Origin: Dyadobacter sp. 3J3
GTDB taxonomy: Bacteria > Bacteroidota > Bacteroidia > Cytophagales > Spirosomataceae
NCBI RefSeq assembly: GCF_009801115.1
Contig: NZ_VTOL01000004.1
Span: forward strand, 62,001 to 126,000
Direction: 5' to 3'
Length of the DNA stretch: 64,000 nucleotides
Of the stretch, positions 42,988 through 52,012 are shown in pieces. The notes under the pieces are model-generated. The model ran no database searches. It was not told where the DNA came from and saw nothing but the letters and a program-made list of their open reading frames with translations. Numbering within the stretch: position 1 is the first letter of the stretch; each line of letters begins with the position of its first letter. A program made the position numbers and the translations under genes.

Positions 42988-43879
42988 ACTGATTCGTTTT
43001 CATCCAGTTGATACAGCGCGTAAACCACTCGTCAAAAGGCGGAGCTTTTAAAAATCCGTGTTCCCCTTTGGAATAAATATGAAGATCAGATGGGCTTTTA
43101 AATTTGTTCAAAGCTTCATAAAACATAATACTATTTGAAACAGGTACTACTGTATCATCTCCGGCGTGGGTAATAAACGCTGGCGGCGTGGATTGGTTAA
43201 CCTGTAATTCATTCGAGAAATATTTTATCTGATCTTCCGTCGGAGTCGGTCCAATCAAATTACTGCGTGAGCCTTTATGACTTGGAGCTTCCAGAAAACT
43301 GATTACAGGATAAACCAAAACCATAAAATTCGGGCGTATACTTGTTTTCTCTTTGTTTTCGATAAGCGGTTTATCAAAATGAGTTCCGGCTGTTGCAGCT
43401 AAATGTCCACCGGCCGAAAATCCCATAATACCGATTTTACTCGTATCCACATCCCATTCTTTTGCCCGTTCGCGAACGGTTTTAATCGCTTGCTGCGCAT
43501 CCTGCAAAGGTCCGATACCTTTATCCTTCATGATTTTATCGCTTGGAAGCCGGTATTTTAAAACGAAAGCGGCAATTCCAAGTCGGTTGAATGCCTGAGC
43601 CACTTCATAACCTTCCCGGTCAATAACCAAAACCCCATATCCTCCGCCCGGACAAATAATGACTGCGGCTCCATTACTTTGCCCAATAGGCGGAAGAAAT
43701 ATGGAAAGGGTAGGTTTTGAAACATTTCTGACCACACCTTTAGTATTCGTTTCTTCGTTGGTCACTTCCTTTGCATTCGGAATTGTTCCCGGATACAGAG
43801 GAATTTCTTTTTGCGCAAAACCGGAAAATGGAATTCCAGTCAACAATAGAAACAAGAAGGAACACAGGTATTTTTTCAT
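42977..43879 (-). CDS. Exported alpha/beta hydrolase (acetyl-xylan-esterase/BD-FAE-like)
   Basis: A 300-residue secreted esterase-type hydrolase with a signal peptide (cleavage near SGFAQ, about residue 22). The oxyanion/HGGG-like segment is AVIICPGGGYGVLVIDREGYEVA, the nucleophile elbow GFSAGGHLAA, the acid HAGDDTVVP and the catalytic His GEHGFLKAP. Related Bacteroidota enzymes deacetylate or cleave esters on plant polysaccharides. It lies 30 nt downstream of an SDR gene on the same strand, so the two may be cotranscribed. Confidence 0.88.
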   Translation of the reverse strand: MKKYLCSFLFLLLTGIPFSGFAQKEIPLYPGTIPNAKEVTNEETNTKGVVRNVSKPTLSIFLPPIGQSNGAAVIICPGGGYGVLVIDREGYEVAQAFNRLGIAAFVLKYRLPSDKIMKDKGIGPLQDAQQAIKTVRERAKEWDVDTSKIGIMGFSAGGHLAATAGTHFDKPLIENKEKTSIRPNFMVLVYPVISFLEAPSHKGSRSNLIGPTPTEDQIKYFSNELQVNQSTPPAFITHAGDDTVVPVSNSIMFYEALNKFKSPSDLHIYSKGEHGFLKAPPFDEWFTRCINWMKTNQFIP

Positions 43880-43909
43880 TTTTTTGAATCGATATTCAGT
43901 TGAAAAGAT

Positions 43910-44695
43910 TTAATCCGTAATCGCACGATCCAAATGTACATAACCACCATCCACATGAATCAACTGGCCCGTAGTATGGCTTGAACGCGGAGAAAGCAAA
44001 AATGCAGTCATGTTTGCAATTTCTTCGGCAGTCGTCATTCTTTTTTCCAACGGAATTTTACTTTCAATGGAAGCTAGCTTTTCAACTGGATTTGGTAAAG
44101 TCTGAATCCATTTTTCATAAAGCGGTGTATAACATTCTGCTACGATAATGGCGTTGACACGGATTCCATATGGTAACAATTCAACTGCCCACTCACGCGT
44201 CAAAGCACTGCGCCCGCCATTTGCGGCAGCATAAGCAGAAGTTCCTCCCTGGCCGGTTTCTGCCGTTTTTGATCCAATATTTAAAATTGAACCCCTTGAT
44301 TTTTTCAGGGCAGGCAATGCGTGATGAACAATCAGATAGTAATGAACTAAGTTACTATGCAGACTTTGCATAAATTTTTCATAACTGCCATTTTCCAGTC
44401 CCACGCCATCATTAACGCCGGCATTATTTACGACTCCTTCAATTCTTCCAAAAGTCTCTTCAATTAGTTTTACGGCTCTCTCACATTCTTCCGGTCTGGA
44501 CAATTCTGCTGTAACCTGAAAAGCGCGTCCTCCTTCCTGTTCTATCTCAGCAACGGCACGCAGGTTATCTTCTTCATTTCTGCCAATAATAACAGGAATT
44601 GCACCTTCCCATGCCAGCACATCTGCAATTCCTTTCCCTATTCCTTTTGCACCGCCGGTTACAATAATTACTTTATCTCGAAGCTCTAAATCCAT
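43910..44695 (-). CDS. SDR oxidoreductase with Asn in place of the YxxxK lysine
   Basis: A 261-residue short-chain dehydrogenase of the L-fucose-dehydrogenase-like type. The cofactor motif VTGGAKGIGKGIA (about 13-25) and NNAGVNDG are normal. The active-site Tyr155 lies in TSAYAAANGGRSALTREW, where the expected Lys at position 159 is Asn (codon at 44219-44221). The preceding Ser is in LNIGSKTAETG. The C-terminus NMTAFLLSPRSSHTTGQLIHVDGGYVHLD is standard. Either the subfamily uses another base or activity is altered. It is followed by the exported hydrolase gene after 30 nt, suggesting sugar or ester catabolism. Confidence 0.87.
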   Translation of the reverse strand: MDLELRDKVIIVTGGAKGIGKGIADVLAWEGAIPVIIGRNEEDNLRAVAEIEQEGGRAFQVTAELSRPEECERAVKLIEETFGRIEGVVNNAGVNDGVGLENGSYEKFMQSLHSNLVHYYLIVHHALPALKKSRGSILNIGSKTAETGQGGTSAYAAANGGRSALTREWAVELLPYGIRVNAIIVAECYTPLYEKWIQTLPNPVEKLASIESKIPLEKRMTTAEEIANMTAFLLSPRSSHTTGQLIHVDGGYVHLDRAITD

Positions 44696-45160
44696 GTTTT
44701 AACGGTTCTAAGGTTTTTCTAATTTTGATATAAATTACTTATTATTACATTTAACAATACGCGAGATTACTATAAATGGGTTTCTATTGCTTCTGATACC
44801 AGCCTCATTCAAAGAAATAAATTTTTTTACTCAGTTAGTCACAAACAAATTAAGGCAATTTGAAGTAAAATTTACCCACAAAATTTGATATCAATTTAAT
44901 AAGGTGAGGCCTTAGGGAACTATTCTGCCAAATTGCACCTTTCTATGTAAATTGTATTAATAACGATTAATTAATATAATATTTACAAGAAAATAAAATG
45001 ATATTAATTGTCTTTTAGCCTCGGACAATCTAAAAAAAAGAACTAGTTTTGTGTAACATAGAAAAAGAACAGTTGTTTTTTTGAGATATTATTAAGAGAA
45101 ATAATTGAACTCTTTCGTTTTGAAAGAAATTGTGAATACAAAATAACCCTTGATAATAGA
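44696..45160. other. AT-rich divergent spacer
   Basis: A 465-nt gene-free stretch between divergent genes. The only convincing signal is TAGTTTTG at 45044-45051, a TAnnTTTG -7 box for the plus-strand hydrolase, which would leave a leader of about 100 nt. No RNA gene or repeat was recognised. Confidence 0.45.
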
Positions 45161-45934
45161 ATGAAATATACGGTACATGCAGAAGGCAAGTTTCAATTTA
45201 TCGACGAAGGAAAGGGCGAAACATTATTGCTGTTGCATGGCCTGTTCGGTGCTTTGAGTAATTGGGATGGGATCATTGAATGTTTTTCAGATCGCTTCCG
45301 TGTCATTATTCCTTTGCTGCCTATTTACGAACTTCCTCCGCGTGAAGCTGGTCTGGATGCTCTTTTAGCTTTTTTGGAAGAGTTTGTCATATTTAAAAAT
45401 CTGACAAATGTTACTGTTCTGGGAAATTCATTGGGAGGACATATCGGGTTATTGTATACGCTTAAAAACCAGGAAAACGTTACACGTCTGGTGCTAACAG
45501 GCAGTTCAGGACTTTTTGAAAATTCAATGGGCGGCTCTTTTCCAAAAAGAGGAAGCTATGATTATATACGTGAACGCGTTGCTTACACCTTTTACGATCC
45601 GGAAGTTGCTACGAAAGATTTGATCGATGAAGTTTTTGAAACGACATCAAGTATTCCGAAATGTATGAGTATTGTCGGAATTGCTAAATCCGCTCAGCGT
45701 CATAATCTGGCAAAAGATCTGCATAAAATTAAAGTGCCGACGTTACTTGTCTGGGGCTTAAATGATACCATTACGCCGCCTCACGTGGGTTATGAATTCA
45801 ACCGTTTGATCGCAGGATCGGAATTGCATTTTATAGATAAGTGCTGTCATGCGCCGATGATGGAACATCCTGACAAATTTAACGTTATAGTAGAAAGCTT
45901 TTTAGAAAAACATGCATCAGTTCCGGTGGAATAG
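45161..45934 (+). CDS. Alpha/beta hydrolase
   Basis: A 257-residue cytoplasmic alpha/beta-fold hydrolase. It has the oxyanion segment LLLLHGLFGALSNWDGI, the nucleophile elbow VLGNSLGGHIGLL, the catalytic Asp in LLVWGLNDTITPP and the His in DKCCHAPMMEHPDKF, so the triad is intact. The type resembles MhpC/BioH-like esterases and C-C hydrolases; the substrate is unknown. It leads a same-strand series with a CBS protein and NadK, but a terminator separates it from the CBS gene. Confidence 0.9.
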   Translation: MKYTVHAEGKFQFIDEGKGETLLLLHGLFGALSNWDGIIECFSDRFRVIIPLLPIYELPPREAGLDALLAFLEEFVIFKNLTNVTVLGNSLGGHIGLLYTLKNQENVTRLVLTGSSGLFENSMGGSFPKRGSYDYIRERVAYTFYDPEVATKDLIDEVFETTSSIPKCMSIVGIAKSAQRHNLAKDLHKIKVPTLLVWGLNDTITPPHVGYEFNRLIAGSELHFIDKCCHAPMMEHPDKFNVIVESFLEKHASVPVE

Positions 45935-45944
45935 TCATTTTTTT

Positions 45945-45968
45945 AAGAGCCTTTAATGGCTCTTTTTT
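45945..45968 (+). terminator. Terminator after the hydrolase gene
   Basis: AAGAGCC (45945-45951), a 6-nt loop, GGCTCTT (45958-45964), then T residues; it begins about 10 nt after the stop codon. Confidence 0.8.
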
Positions 45969-46048
45969 ATTTTACAGAATATTCTTTTTCACGAAAGTTG
46001 ACAGGTATTTGATTTTTTCATAGATTCGATAAAAACACTCTTTCCGTT

Positions 46049-46720
46049 ATGCTAGCTGCCACGTTAATAAATCCCATGATACCGATACTGAAACTTACCG
46101 ATACGGTAGGTACGGCATTGGACTGGATGGATGAGTTTCGTACCCGGCAGCTTGTCGTGGCCGATTCTGGTTTTTACAAAGGAATTGTATCGGAAGATAT
46201 TCTTTTTGATATAACGGATACTACGCAGCCGCTTTCCAGAATTATTATTCAGCATGAAGATGTTTTCGCTACTGAGGACAATCACCCTTATGAATTGTTA
46301 AGACTCGTTACGCAGTTTTCTCTGGATATCATTCCGGTTGTTAATGAAATTAAAAACATTACAGGTACCATTCTGGTACGAGATCTGGTCGAACGTTTTG
46401 TAAGTGAGCTGGGGATTCAGGAAAAAGGCGCAGTGCTTGTTTTAAAAATAGCGGAAAGAGATTATTCTTTATCTGAAATAAGTCGGCTGATTGAATCAAA
46501 CGGTACCAAAGTTTTAAGCAGCTATTATTCTTCCAGTGAATCACTTCATCCGGCAGATGCATCTTTGCTTACATTGAAGTTGAATCGTACCAACATCACA
46601 CCTATTATTGCCACTTTGGAGCGATTTGGATATGATATCGAAGAAGCACACGCCAACGATCCGATCGAAAGTGTGGACCAGGAACGTCTGGATATGTTAC
46701 TTCGCTATTTAGCAACATAA
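46049..46720 (+). CDS. CBS-domain protein
   Basis: A 223-residue cytoplasmic protein with two CBS motifs in the first 135 residues (MIPILKLTDTVGTALDWMDEFRTRQLVVAD and LLRLVTQFSLDIIPVVNEIKNITGTILVRDLV), a likely adenine-nucleotide sensor. The rest (about 140-223) looks like an ACT-type beta-alpha domain: GAVLVLKIAERDYSLSEISRLIESNGTKVLSSY. It lies 79 nt upstream of nadK, and in many Bacteroidota a CBS gene precedes nadK, suggesting a regulatory link to nucleotide levels (inference). Confidence 0.87.
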   Translation: MLAATLINPMIPILKLTDTVGTALDWMDEFRTRQLVVADSGFYKGIVSEDILFDITDTTQPLSRIIIQHEDVFATEDNHPYELLRLVTQFSLDIIPVVNEIKNITGTILVRDLVERFVSELGIQEKGAVLVLKIAERDYSLSEISRLIESNGTKVLSSYYSSSESLHPADASLLTLKLNRTNITPIIATLERFGYDIEEAHANDPIESVDQERLDMLLRYLAT

Positions 46721-46799
46721 TATTCTCGGAATAGTACATTGCCAATCGGCATTTTGTCCCGTATCTTGCGGACTAAAAGGATCACATATTTTTCTTTGC

Positions 46800-47675
46800 A
46801 TGAAAATAGCAATTCACGGACGCAACTTTAATGAGTCTGCCCGCCCGTTTATAGAATCTATGTTCAATGAGCTTGCTCGTCGGAAAATCGATGTTCAGCT
46901 TTCCGAGCCGTTTCGGTCCTTTTTGGATAAACAAGGCATTCAGCATTTTTCAAATATGGTTTATGGAAACCCGGACGAGCTTTGCAATGCCAGAATGGTT
47001 GTGAGCATGGGTGGAGATGGAACTTTGCTGGAAACTATTTCTCATGTTGGCAAAAGACGGATCCCTGTTATTGGTATTAATGTGGGCCGTTTGGGCTTTT
47101 TGGCGACGGTTTCTCCGGAACGGATTTCAGATATGATTGAGGCACTGGAAAATAATCAATATAAAATTGATGAAAGAACGCTCGTAAAAGTTGATTCCAA
47201 TATTGATTTGTTTGAAGGGAGAAATTTTGGTTTGAATGATTTTACAATCACAAAAACCGATACGGCTTCTATGATTACGGTGCACACTTATCTGAACGAT
47301 GAATTCCTGAATTCTTACTGGGCGGATGGACTGATTATTTCCACGCCAACAGGTTCAACAGGTTACTCTCTAAGTTGCGGCGGTCCGGTTCTTGTTCCGC
47401 ATTCCCAGAACTTTATTATCACACCGGTAAGTCCCCATAATTTAAATGTGCGCCCTTTAGTTGTTGAAGATTCTTCGGTGATCAGACTGGAAGTGAAAAG
47501 CCGCAGTAATAATTTTCTTGTTTCGATGGATTCACGTTCCAGGGTTGTGGATGAGGTGACTGAGTTAACTGTTAGCAAGGCGGATTTTACGGCACGACTT
47601 ATAAAAATGCGTGACGACAGCTTTTTGGACACGCTACGCAGTAAACTGTCCTGGGGACTTGATATGCGAAATTAA
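46800..47675 (+). CDS. nadK: NAD kinase
   Basis: Phosphorylates NAD to NADP, the only route to NADP. The 291 residues match bacterial NadK. The ATP/NAD motif SMGGDGTLLETISHVGKRRIPVIGINVGRLGFLA, the substrate motif GLNDFTI and the glycine-rich ADGLIISTPTGSTGYSLSCGGP are intact. The CBS-domain gene lies upstream and the epimerase gene begins 32 nt downstream. Confidence 0.97.
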   Translation: MKIAIHGRNFNESARPFIESMFNELARRKIDVQLSEPFRSFLDKQGIQHFSNMVYGNPDELCNARMVVSMGGDGTLLETISHVGKRRIPVIGINVGRLGFLATVSPERISDMIEALENNQYKIDERTLVKVDSNIDLFEGRNFGLNDFTITKTDTASMITVHTYLNDEFLNSYWADGLIISTPTGSTGYSLSCGGPVLVPHSQNFIITPVSPHNLNVRPLVVEDSSVIRLEVKSRSNNFLVSMDSRSRVVDEVTELTVSKADFTARLIKMRDDSFLDTLRSKLSWGLDMRN

Positions 47676-47707
47676 CCGGTTTCTTTTTGACTTCAATCTA
47701 AGAAAAT

Positions 47708-48718
47708 ATGCAGCTTATATTTCACTCCTTTGATCTCGAATTAAAACATACTTTTACCATCGCACACGATTCCCGTGATATGCAGCAGACGTTGATCGTT
47801 GAGCTGAAAGAGGGGGATTTTAGCGGTTTTGGTGAGGCAACATCCAATCCTTATTACGGTGCGACGATTGAGAAAATGATTAATTCTCTGGAAAGTATCC
47901 GTTCAATGATTGAGGAAGATAATCTGAATTCACCTGAGGAATTGTGGGCGAAAGTAAATCCATACCTGAAAGATAATTCTTTTGCTCAATGTGCGCTGGA
48001 TGAAGCAGCTCATGATTTATTTGCCAAGAAAAAAGGTCAGAAATTATACGAAACCTGGGGTTTGTCGATTGATCGTAATCCGTTGACAAATTTTACGATT
48101 GGGATCGATACCGTTGAAAAAATGGTATCAAAAATGCAGGAACTTCCCTGGCCGATTTATAAAATAAAATTAGGTACTGACGATGATCTTCGTATCGTCA
48201 GGGAATTACGTAAGCATACAACGGCCGCTTTCCGCGTGGATGCGAACTGTGCCTGGTCGGCGGAACAAACAATTAAATTTTCGGGAGAATTAAAAAAACT
48301 GGGTGTTGAATTTATTGAACAACCTTTGCCCGCAGATGATATTGAAGGCATGAAAAAGGTTTTTGCGGGCAGTGAATTACCTGTGATTGCCGACGAAAGC
48401 TGTATTCTGGAAAGTGATGTATTAAAATGTTATGGACTTTTTCATGGTGTAAATATCAAGCTTACCAAATGCGGTGGATTAACTTCTGCCCGACGAATGA
48501 TCAAGGAAGCAAAAGATCTGAATATGTCCACAATGGTTGGCTGTATGACAGAATCCAGCGTCGGGATTTCTGCAATTGGCCATTTGCTTCCGCTATTGGA
48601 TTATGTTGATATGGATGGTTCTTTATTGATCAAAAATGATCCTGCAGCAGGTGTTACTTTTGATTTTGGTAAAGTAATTTACGCGGCTGAAAAGGGAACC
48701 GGCGTTTTGTTGAAATGA
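47708..48718 (+). CDS. Dipeptide epimerase (enolase superfamily)
   Basis: A 336-residue member of the mandelate-racemase/MLE branch, most like L-Ala-D/L-Glu epimerases that recycle murein peptides. The catalytic KxK is in WPIYKIKLGTDDD. Metal ligands lie in FRVDANCAWS (Asp), FIEQPLP (Glu) and VIADESC (Asp), the second catalytic Lys in NIKLTKCGGL, and the dipeptide-recognition DxD in VDMDGSLL. Its stop overlaps the next start (ATGA at 48715-48718), so the two enzymes are translationally coupled and may act in one pathway. Confidence 0.9.
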   Translation: MQLIFHSFDLELKHTFTIAHDSRDMQQTLIVELKEGDFSGFGEATSNPYYGATIEKMINSLESIRSMIEEDNLNSPEELWAKVNPYLKDNSFAQCALDEAAHDLFAKKKGQKLYETWGLSIDRNPLTNFTIGIDTVEKMVSKMQELPWPIYKIKLGTDDDLRIVRELRKHTTAAFRVDANCAWSAEQTIKFSGELKKLGVEFIEQPLPADDIEGMKKVFAGSELPVIADESCILESDVLKCYGLFHGVNIKLTKCGGLTSARRMIKEAKDLNMSTMVGCMTESSVGISAIGHLLPLLDYVDMDGSLLIKNDPAAGVTFDFGKVIYAAEKGTGVLLK

Positions 48719-49818
48719 ACATTTATCCAACCAGCCATCTTCCAAACCGAAAGGTTTTGCTGAATAACGGAAAAGAATATCTCTATTTCAGCGGAACGGA
48801 TTATCTGGGAATGGGTCATCACGCTGGATTTCTGTCGTATCTCGAAGAAGGGATTTCAATTTACGGGACTCATTTTGGCAGTTCCAGAAATAACAGTCTA
48901 AGGCTGGGAATTTATGAGGAAGCTGAAACTGCACTTGCAAAGTTTTCCGGTGCACCTGCGGCGTTAACAACGTCGTCAGGCATGTGGGCCGGGCAGTTGC
49001 TCATGAAAGAATTACCACAGATTATTACTTCGGATCTGCAAAATAAAAATTCCCACATTTCAAATATCCATTATCACTACGCGCCCAGGGTTCATCCTGC
49101 ATTATGGGGTGCTGAATATATTTCTACAAATTCTAGTTGGGAGGATTGGGCAAAAGACAGTATCGCAACAATTCAGGAAAGCAATCCGGATTCTGTTCAT
49201 ATCATTTGTTCGGATTCAGTCGGTTCTCCATTTGTTGAAAGTTTTGATTTTTCGATTTTTAAGTCGCTTCCATTTTACCGGGAAATATATCTTGTGGTAG
49301 ACGATTCCCATGGATTTGGTGTTTTAGGTGAAAATGGGGGAGGAATTTTTAGAGAATTGTCTTCCATCCAGCAAGTAAAATTAATCCTTTCTTCTTCCTT
49401 AAATAAAGCGTTGGGAATTCCGGGTGGCGTGATTCTTGGAAATCATACGATCATTGATTCTATACGAAGAAGTCCATTTTTTGCAGGAGCATCTCCATCT
49501 CCACCGGCCTATATGTTTGCTTTCAAAAAACTTTTGGAATCAGATAGTTATCCGATCGTTCATCAGCAACTCCTTGACAACGTCAATTATATTTCCAGAA
49601 AACTAAGTGAAACAAATTTTTTTGTCAGTACGCCTGACTATCCGGTTTTTTGTAGCTTAAACAGTAAACTTTTTGATTTTCTGGAAGAGAATGCAATTAT
49701 GGCTTCTTGTTTTTCCTATCCGCAGCCAACAGATCCTCCTGTTACAAGAATCGTAATCAGCGCGATACATCAAAAAGAAGACCTCGACCGATTGGCCGAG
49801 GTCTGTATGAAATTTTAA
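48715..49818 (+). CDS. AONS/KAPA-synthase-like PLP-dependent aminotransferase-family enzyme
   Basis: A 367-residue fold-type I PLP enzyme of the alpha-oxoamine synthase type. LYFSGTDYLGMGHH, GTHFGSSRNNSL and ALTTSSGMWAGQL form the N-terminal substrate region. YLVVDDSHGFGVLGENGGG holds the PLP-pyridine Asp and His, and LSSSLNKALGIPGGVILG the Schiff-base Lys. It is shorter and more divergent than BioF, and the usual S[FL]SKA is SLNKA. The 4-nt overlap with the epimerase gene argues for a joint role, perhaps amino-acid or peptide metabolism rather than biotin. Its last codons contain a minus-strand terminator hairpin. Confidence 0.85.
   Translation: MNIYPTSHLPNRKVLLNNGKEYLYFSGTDYLGMGHHAGFLSYLEEGISIYGTHFGSSRNNSLRLGIYEEAETALAKFSGAPAALTTSSGMWAGQLLMKELPQIITSDLQNKNSHISNIHYHYAPRVHPALWGAEYISTNSSWEDWAKDSIATIQESNPDSVHIICSDSVGSPFVESFDFSIFKSLPFYREIYLVVDDSHGFGVLGENGGGIFRELSSIQQVKLILSSSLNKALGIPGGVILGNHTIIDSIRRSPFFAGASPSPPAYMFAFKKLLESDSYPIVHQQLLDNVNYISRKLSETNFFVSTPDYPVFCSLNSKLFDFLEENAIMASCFSYPQPTDPPVTRIVISAIHQKEDLDRLAEVCMKF
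49779..49804 (-). terminator. tatC terminator inside the 3' end of the convergent gene
   Basis: AGACCTCG (49779-49786) and CGAGGTCT (49797-49804) form a perfect 8-bp stem. On the minus strand it is followed by TCTTTTTG, a canonical intrinsic terminator about 50 nt after the tatC stop, within the coding end of the AONS-like gene. Confidence 0.7.
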
Positions 49819-49851
49819 TTATTTCTTCTTTTTAGTTAATGCTTCGGATTT

Positions 49852-50715
49852 TTATAATGGTCCTTGAAGCGCTTGTTCTTCACGTAATTTTTCTCTCGCA
49901 ATTTTCGCTGAAACAAAAATACTAATCTCGTAAAGCATTAACAATGGAATAGCTACCAAAATCTGGCTATAAATATCCGGTGATGGCGTTATAACAGCAG
50001 CTATGATCAAAATGACAATGAAAGCATGTTTCCGATATTCACGCATAAAACTTGGTGTCAGGATACCAACTTTCGATAATACAAATACAACAATTGGTAG
50101 CTGGAATGCAATACCGCAGGCAAGAGTTAAAGTTGCTACTGTTGAAATGTAAGAGGAAATATTGAACTCATTGGCAATAGATTCGTCCAATTTGTAATTT
50201 GCCAAAAAGTTGATTGCCAGAGGTGTTACCACATAATAACCAAAAAGAACACCTGAGAAGAACAGAAGAGTTACATAAAAAACGGCTCCTCTTGCAGATT
50301 TACGTTCCGAAGCTTTAAGACCAGGTTTGATAAATCTCCATATTTCCCAAAATGCATAAGGAAAGGCAAAAATCAATCCTACTATAATGGAAGAAGTTAA
50401 TCCCATTGTAAATTGATCTCCAACACCAATACTTTGAATTTTGAAATCAAGTGATTTTATACAAAGATCTTCATAACCAACGCGTTCTGATAATTTACAC
50501 ATCATTTTGTAGGTCCAGAAATCTGGCTTTGCCGGAGCAAGAATTACATAACGATATATTTCTTTAATGTATATGTAAGCGATGATAGCAAAAACTAAAA
50601 TCGATCCGACTGCTCGGATAACGTGCCATCTTAATTCTTCCAAATGTCCAATAAAGGACATCTCGCCAGCTCCTCCTTCTTCTTCTTCGTGCTCAAATTC
50701 TTGATCTAAGGGCAT
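49852..50715 (-). CDS. tatC: Sec-independent protein translocase TatC
   Basis: Receptor subunit of the twin-arginine translocase, a six-helix inner-membrane protein; 287 residues. FIGHLEELRWHVIRAVGSILVF is the conserved N-terminal HLxELR motif, FAFPYAFWEIWRFIKPGLKASERK holds the signal-peptide-binding loop with its Glu, and GIAFQLPIVVFVLSKVGILTP and ITPSPDIYSQILVAIPLLMLYEISI complete the family pattern. An acidic N-terminal extension (EFEHEEEEGG) is present. No tatA gene is adjacent. Confidence 0.96.
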   Translation of the reverse strand: MPLDQEFEHEEEEGGAGEMSFIGHLEELRWHVIRAVGSILVFAIIAYIYIKEIYRYVILAPAKPDFWTYKMMCKLSERVGYEDLCIKSLDFKIQSIGVGDQFTMGLTSSIIVGLIFAFPYAFWEIWRFIKPGLKASERKSARGAVFYVTLLFFSGVLFGYYVVTPLAINFLANYKLDESIANEFNISSYISTVATLTLACGIAFQLPIVVFVLSKVGILTPSFMREYRKHAFIVILIIAAVITPSPDIYSQILVAIPLLMLYEISIFVSAKIAREKLREEQALQGPL

Positions 50716-50798
50716 ACAATTTTTAGGTATTAATCACACTATATACGGGCAAAATCAATAATACGATCTTTTTTATTAATGAAAAGTCGAAATTACTC

Positions 50799-50832
50799 AA
50801 AAAACCCGCCGGATCATTTCGACGGGTTTTTC
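50799..50832 (-). terminator. Terminator of pdhA
   Basis: On the minus strand AAAAACCCG-T-CG pairs with CG-G-CGGGTTTTTT around an 8-nt loop, about 25 nt after the pdhA stop. Confidence 0.8.
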
Positions 50833-50854
50833 TTAACAAATTTATAATCAGGAC

Positions 50855-51883
50855 TTAATCCATGATAAACGGATAGTCATTTTCTGCGTAAACATCTGTG
50901 TAAGCTTCTGATGCATCCGGGAAATCCGAATCTTCGGCAAACTGTACAGATTCCGCTACGATTTCTTTTACTTTTTTGTCGATCGCTTCAAGATCTTCTG
51001 CGGTCGCAAGATTGTTATCCAAAATTACAGCTCTGATCTGCTCGATCGGATCACGGTGTTTGTATTCCTCAACCTCCTCTTTCGAACGGTATTTCTGAGG
51101 ATCAGACATCGAATGTCCACGGTAACGATACGTACGGAATTCAAGGAAAGTTGGTCCGTCGCCCTTACGTGCACGTTCTGCGGCACGGGAAACTGCTTCA
51201 TGAATCGCTTCAACACTCATTCCGTCAACAGGTTCCGAAGGAATATCGTAAGCTTCACCCAATGTGTAAAGTTCAGTAACATTTGATGAACGCGCAACCG
51301 AAGTTCCCATCGCATATCCATTGTTTTCAACAACGAAAATAACCGGAAGTTTCCAGTTCATCGCCATGTTCAAAGCTTCGTGAAAAGCTCCCTGGCGAAT
51401 CGCTCCATCACCAAAATAACAGATGCAAAGTTTACCCGTTTTGTTATACTTTTCAGCAAAGGCAATCCCTGCTCCTAATGGAATTTGTGCCCCAACGATA
51501 CCATGTCCTCCAACAAAGCCATTTTCTTTATCGAAAATGTGCATAGAACCACCTTTTCCTTTGGTAGTTCCTGTTTTCTTTCCGTAAAGTTCAGCCATAA
51601 TCGCTTTTGGATCTGTTCCCAAAGCCAAAGGGATTCCATGGTCACGATAAGCGGTGATATATTTGTCTCCTTTTGTCAGCGCACTGGCAGCTCCCGAAGA
51701 GCAAGCTTCCTGGCCAATATAAAGGTGACAAAAACCGCGGATTTTCTGCTGTCCGTAAAGCTGGCCAGCCTTTTCTTCAAACCGGCGTTGTAATAACATG
51801 TTCTCGAACCAGAACATATAGCGTTCTTTCGAATGCTGTAATTTGGGAGCTGATGCTTTCTTTTTTTCAGTAACGGTGGCCAT
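50855..51883 (-). CDS. pdhA: Pyruvate dehydrogenase E1 component, alpha subunit
   Basis: Thiamine-diphosphate-binding alpha chain of the heterotetrameric E1, which with a beta chain decarboxylates pyruvate for the acetyl-CoA-forming complex. The 342 residues are full length. The TPP motif is CICYFGDGAIRQGAFHEALNMAMNWKLPVIFVVENN. GGHGIVGAQIPLGAGIA and RYRGHSMSDPQKYRSKEEV (phosphorylation-loop region) are typical. The beta-subunit gene is not adjacent, so E1 alpha is encoded separately. It is divergent from recF. Confidence 0.95.
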   Translation of the reverse strand: MATVTEKKKASAPKLQHSKERYMFWFENMLLQRRFEEKAGQLYGQQKIRGFCHLYIGQEACSSGAASALTKGDKYITAYRDHGIPLALGTDPKAIMAELYGKKTGTTKGKGGSMHIFDKENGFVGGHGIVGAQIPLGAGIAFAEKYNKTGKLCICYFGDGAIRQGAFHEALNMAMNWKLPVIFVVENNGYAMGTSVARSSNVTELYTLGEAYDIPSEPVDGMSVEAIHEAVSRAAERARKGDGPTFLEFRTYRYRGHSMSDPQKYRSKEEVEEYKHRDPIEQIRAVILDNNLATAEDLEAIDKKVKEIVAESVQFAEDSDFPDASEAYTDVYAENDYPFIMD

Positions 51884-51903
51884 GTATTTGGTTCTCGTTT
51901 ATA

Positions 51904-51921
51904 AAGACAGAACTTTGTCTT
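51904..51921. promoter_or_regulatory. Small palindrome in the pdhA-recF spacer
   Basis: AAGACA (51904-51909) and TGTCTT (51916-51921) frame a 6-nt spacer close upstream of pdhA. A candidate operator only; no clear TAnnTTTG box was found in this 129-nt spacer. Confidence 0.25.
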
Positions 51922-52012
51922 AAAGTTAGTGGTTTGAACAAGATCTGTTTTTGCCGGTAAACGACGCAAAGGATTTGCGAAAATAAGCATAAACTATATA
52001 ACAAAGAAGTTC

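Noticed and set aside
44720..44727. TAATTTTG promoter-like box on the plus strand
   Set aside because: No gene follows for 430 nt and no -33 element was seen; likely chance in AT-rich DNA.
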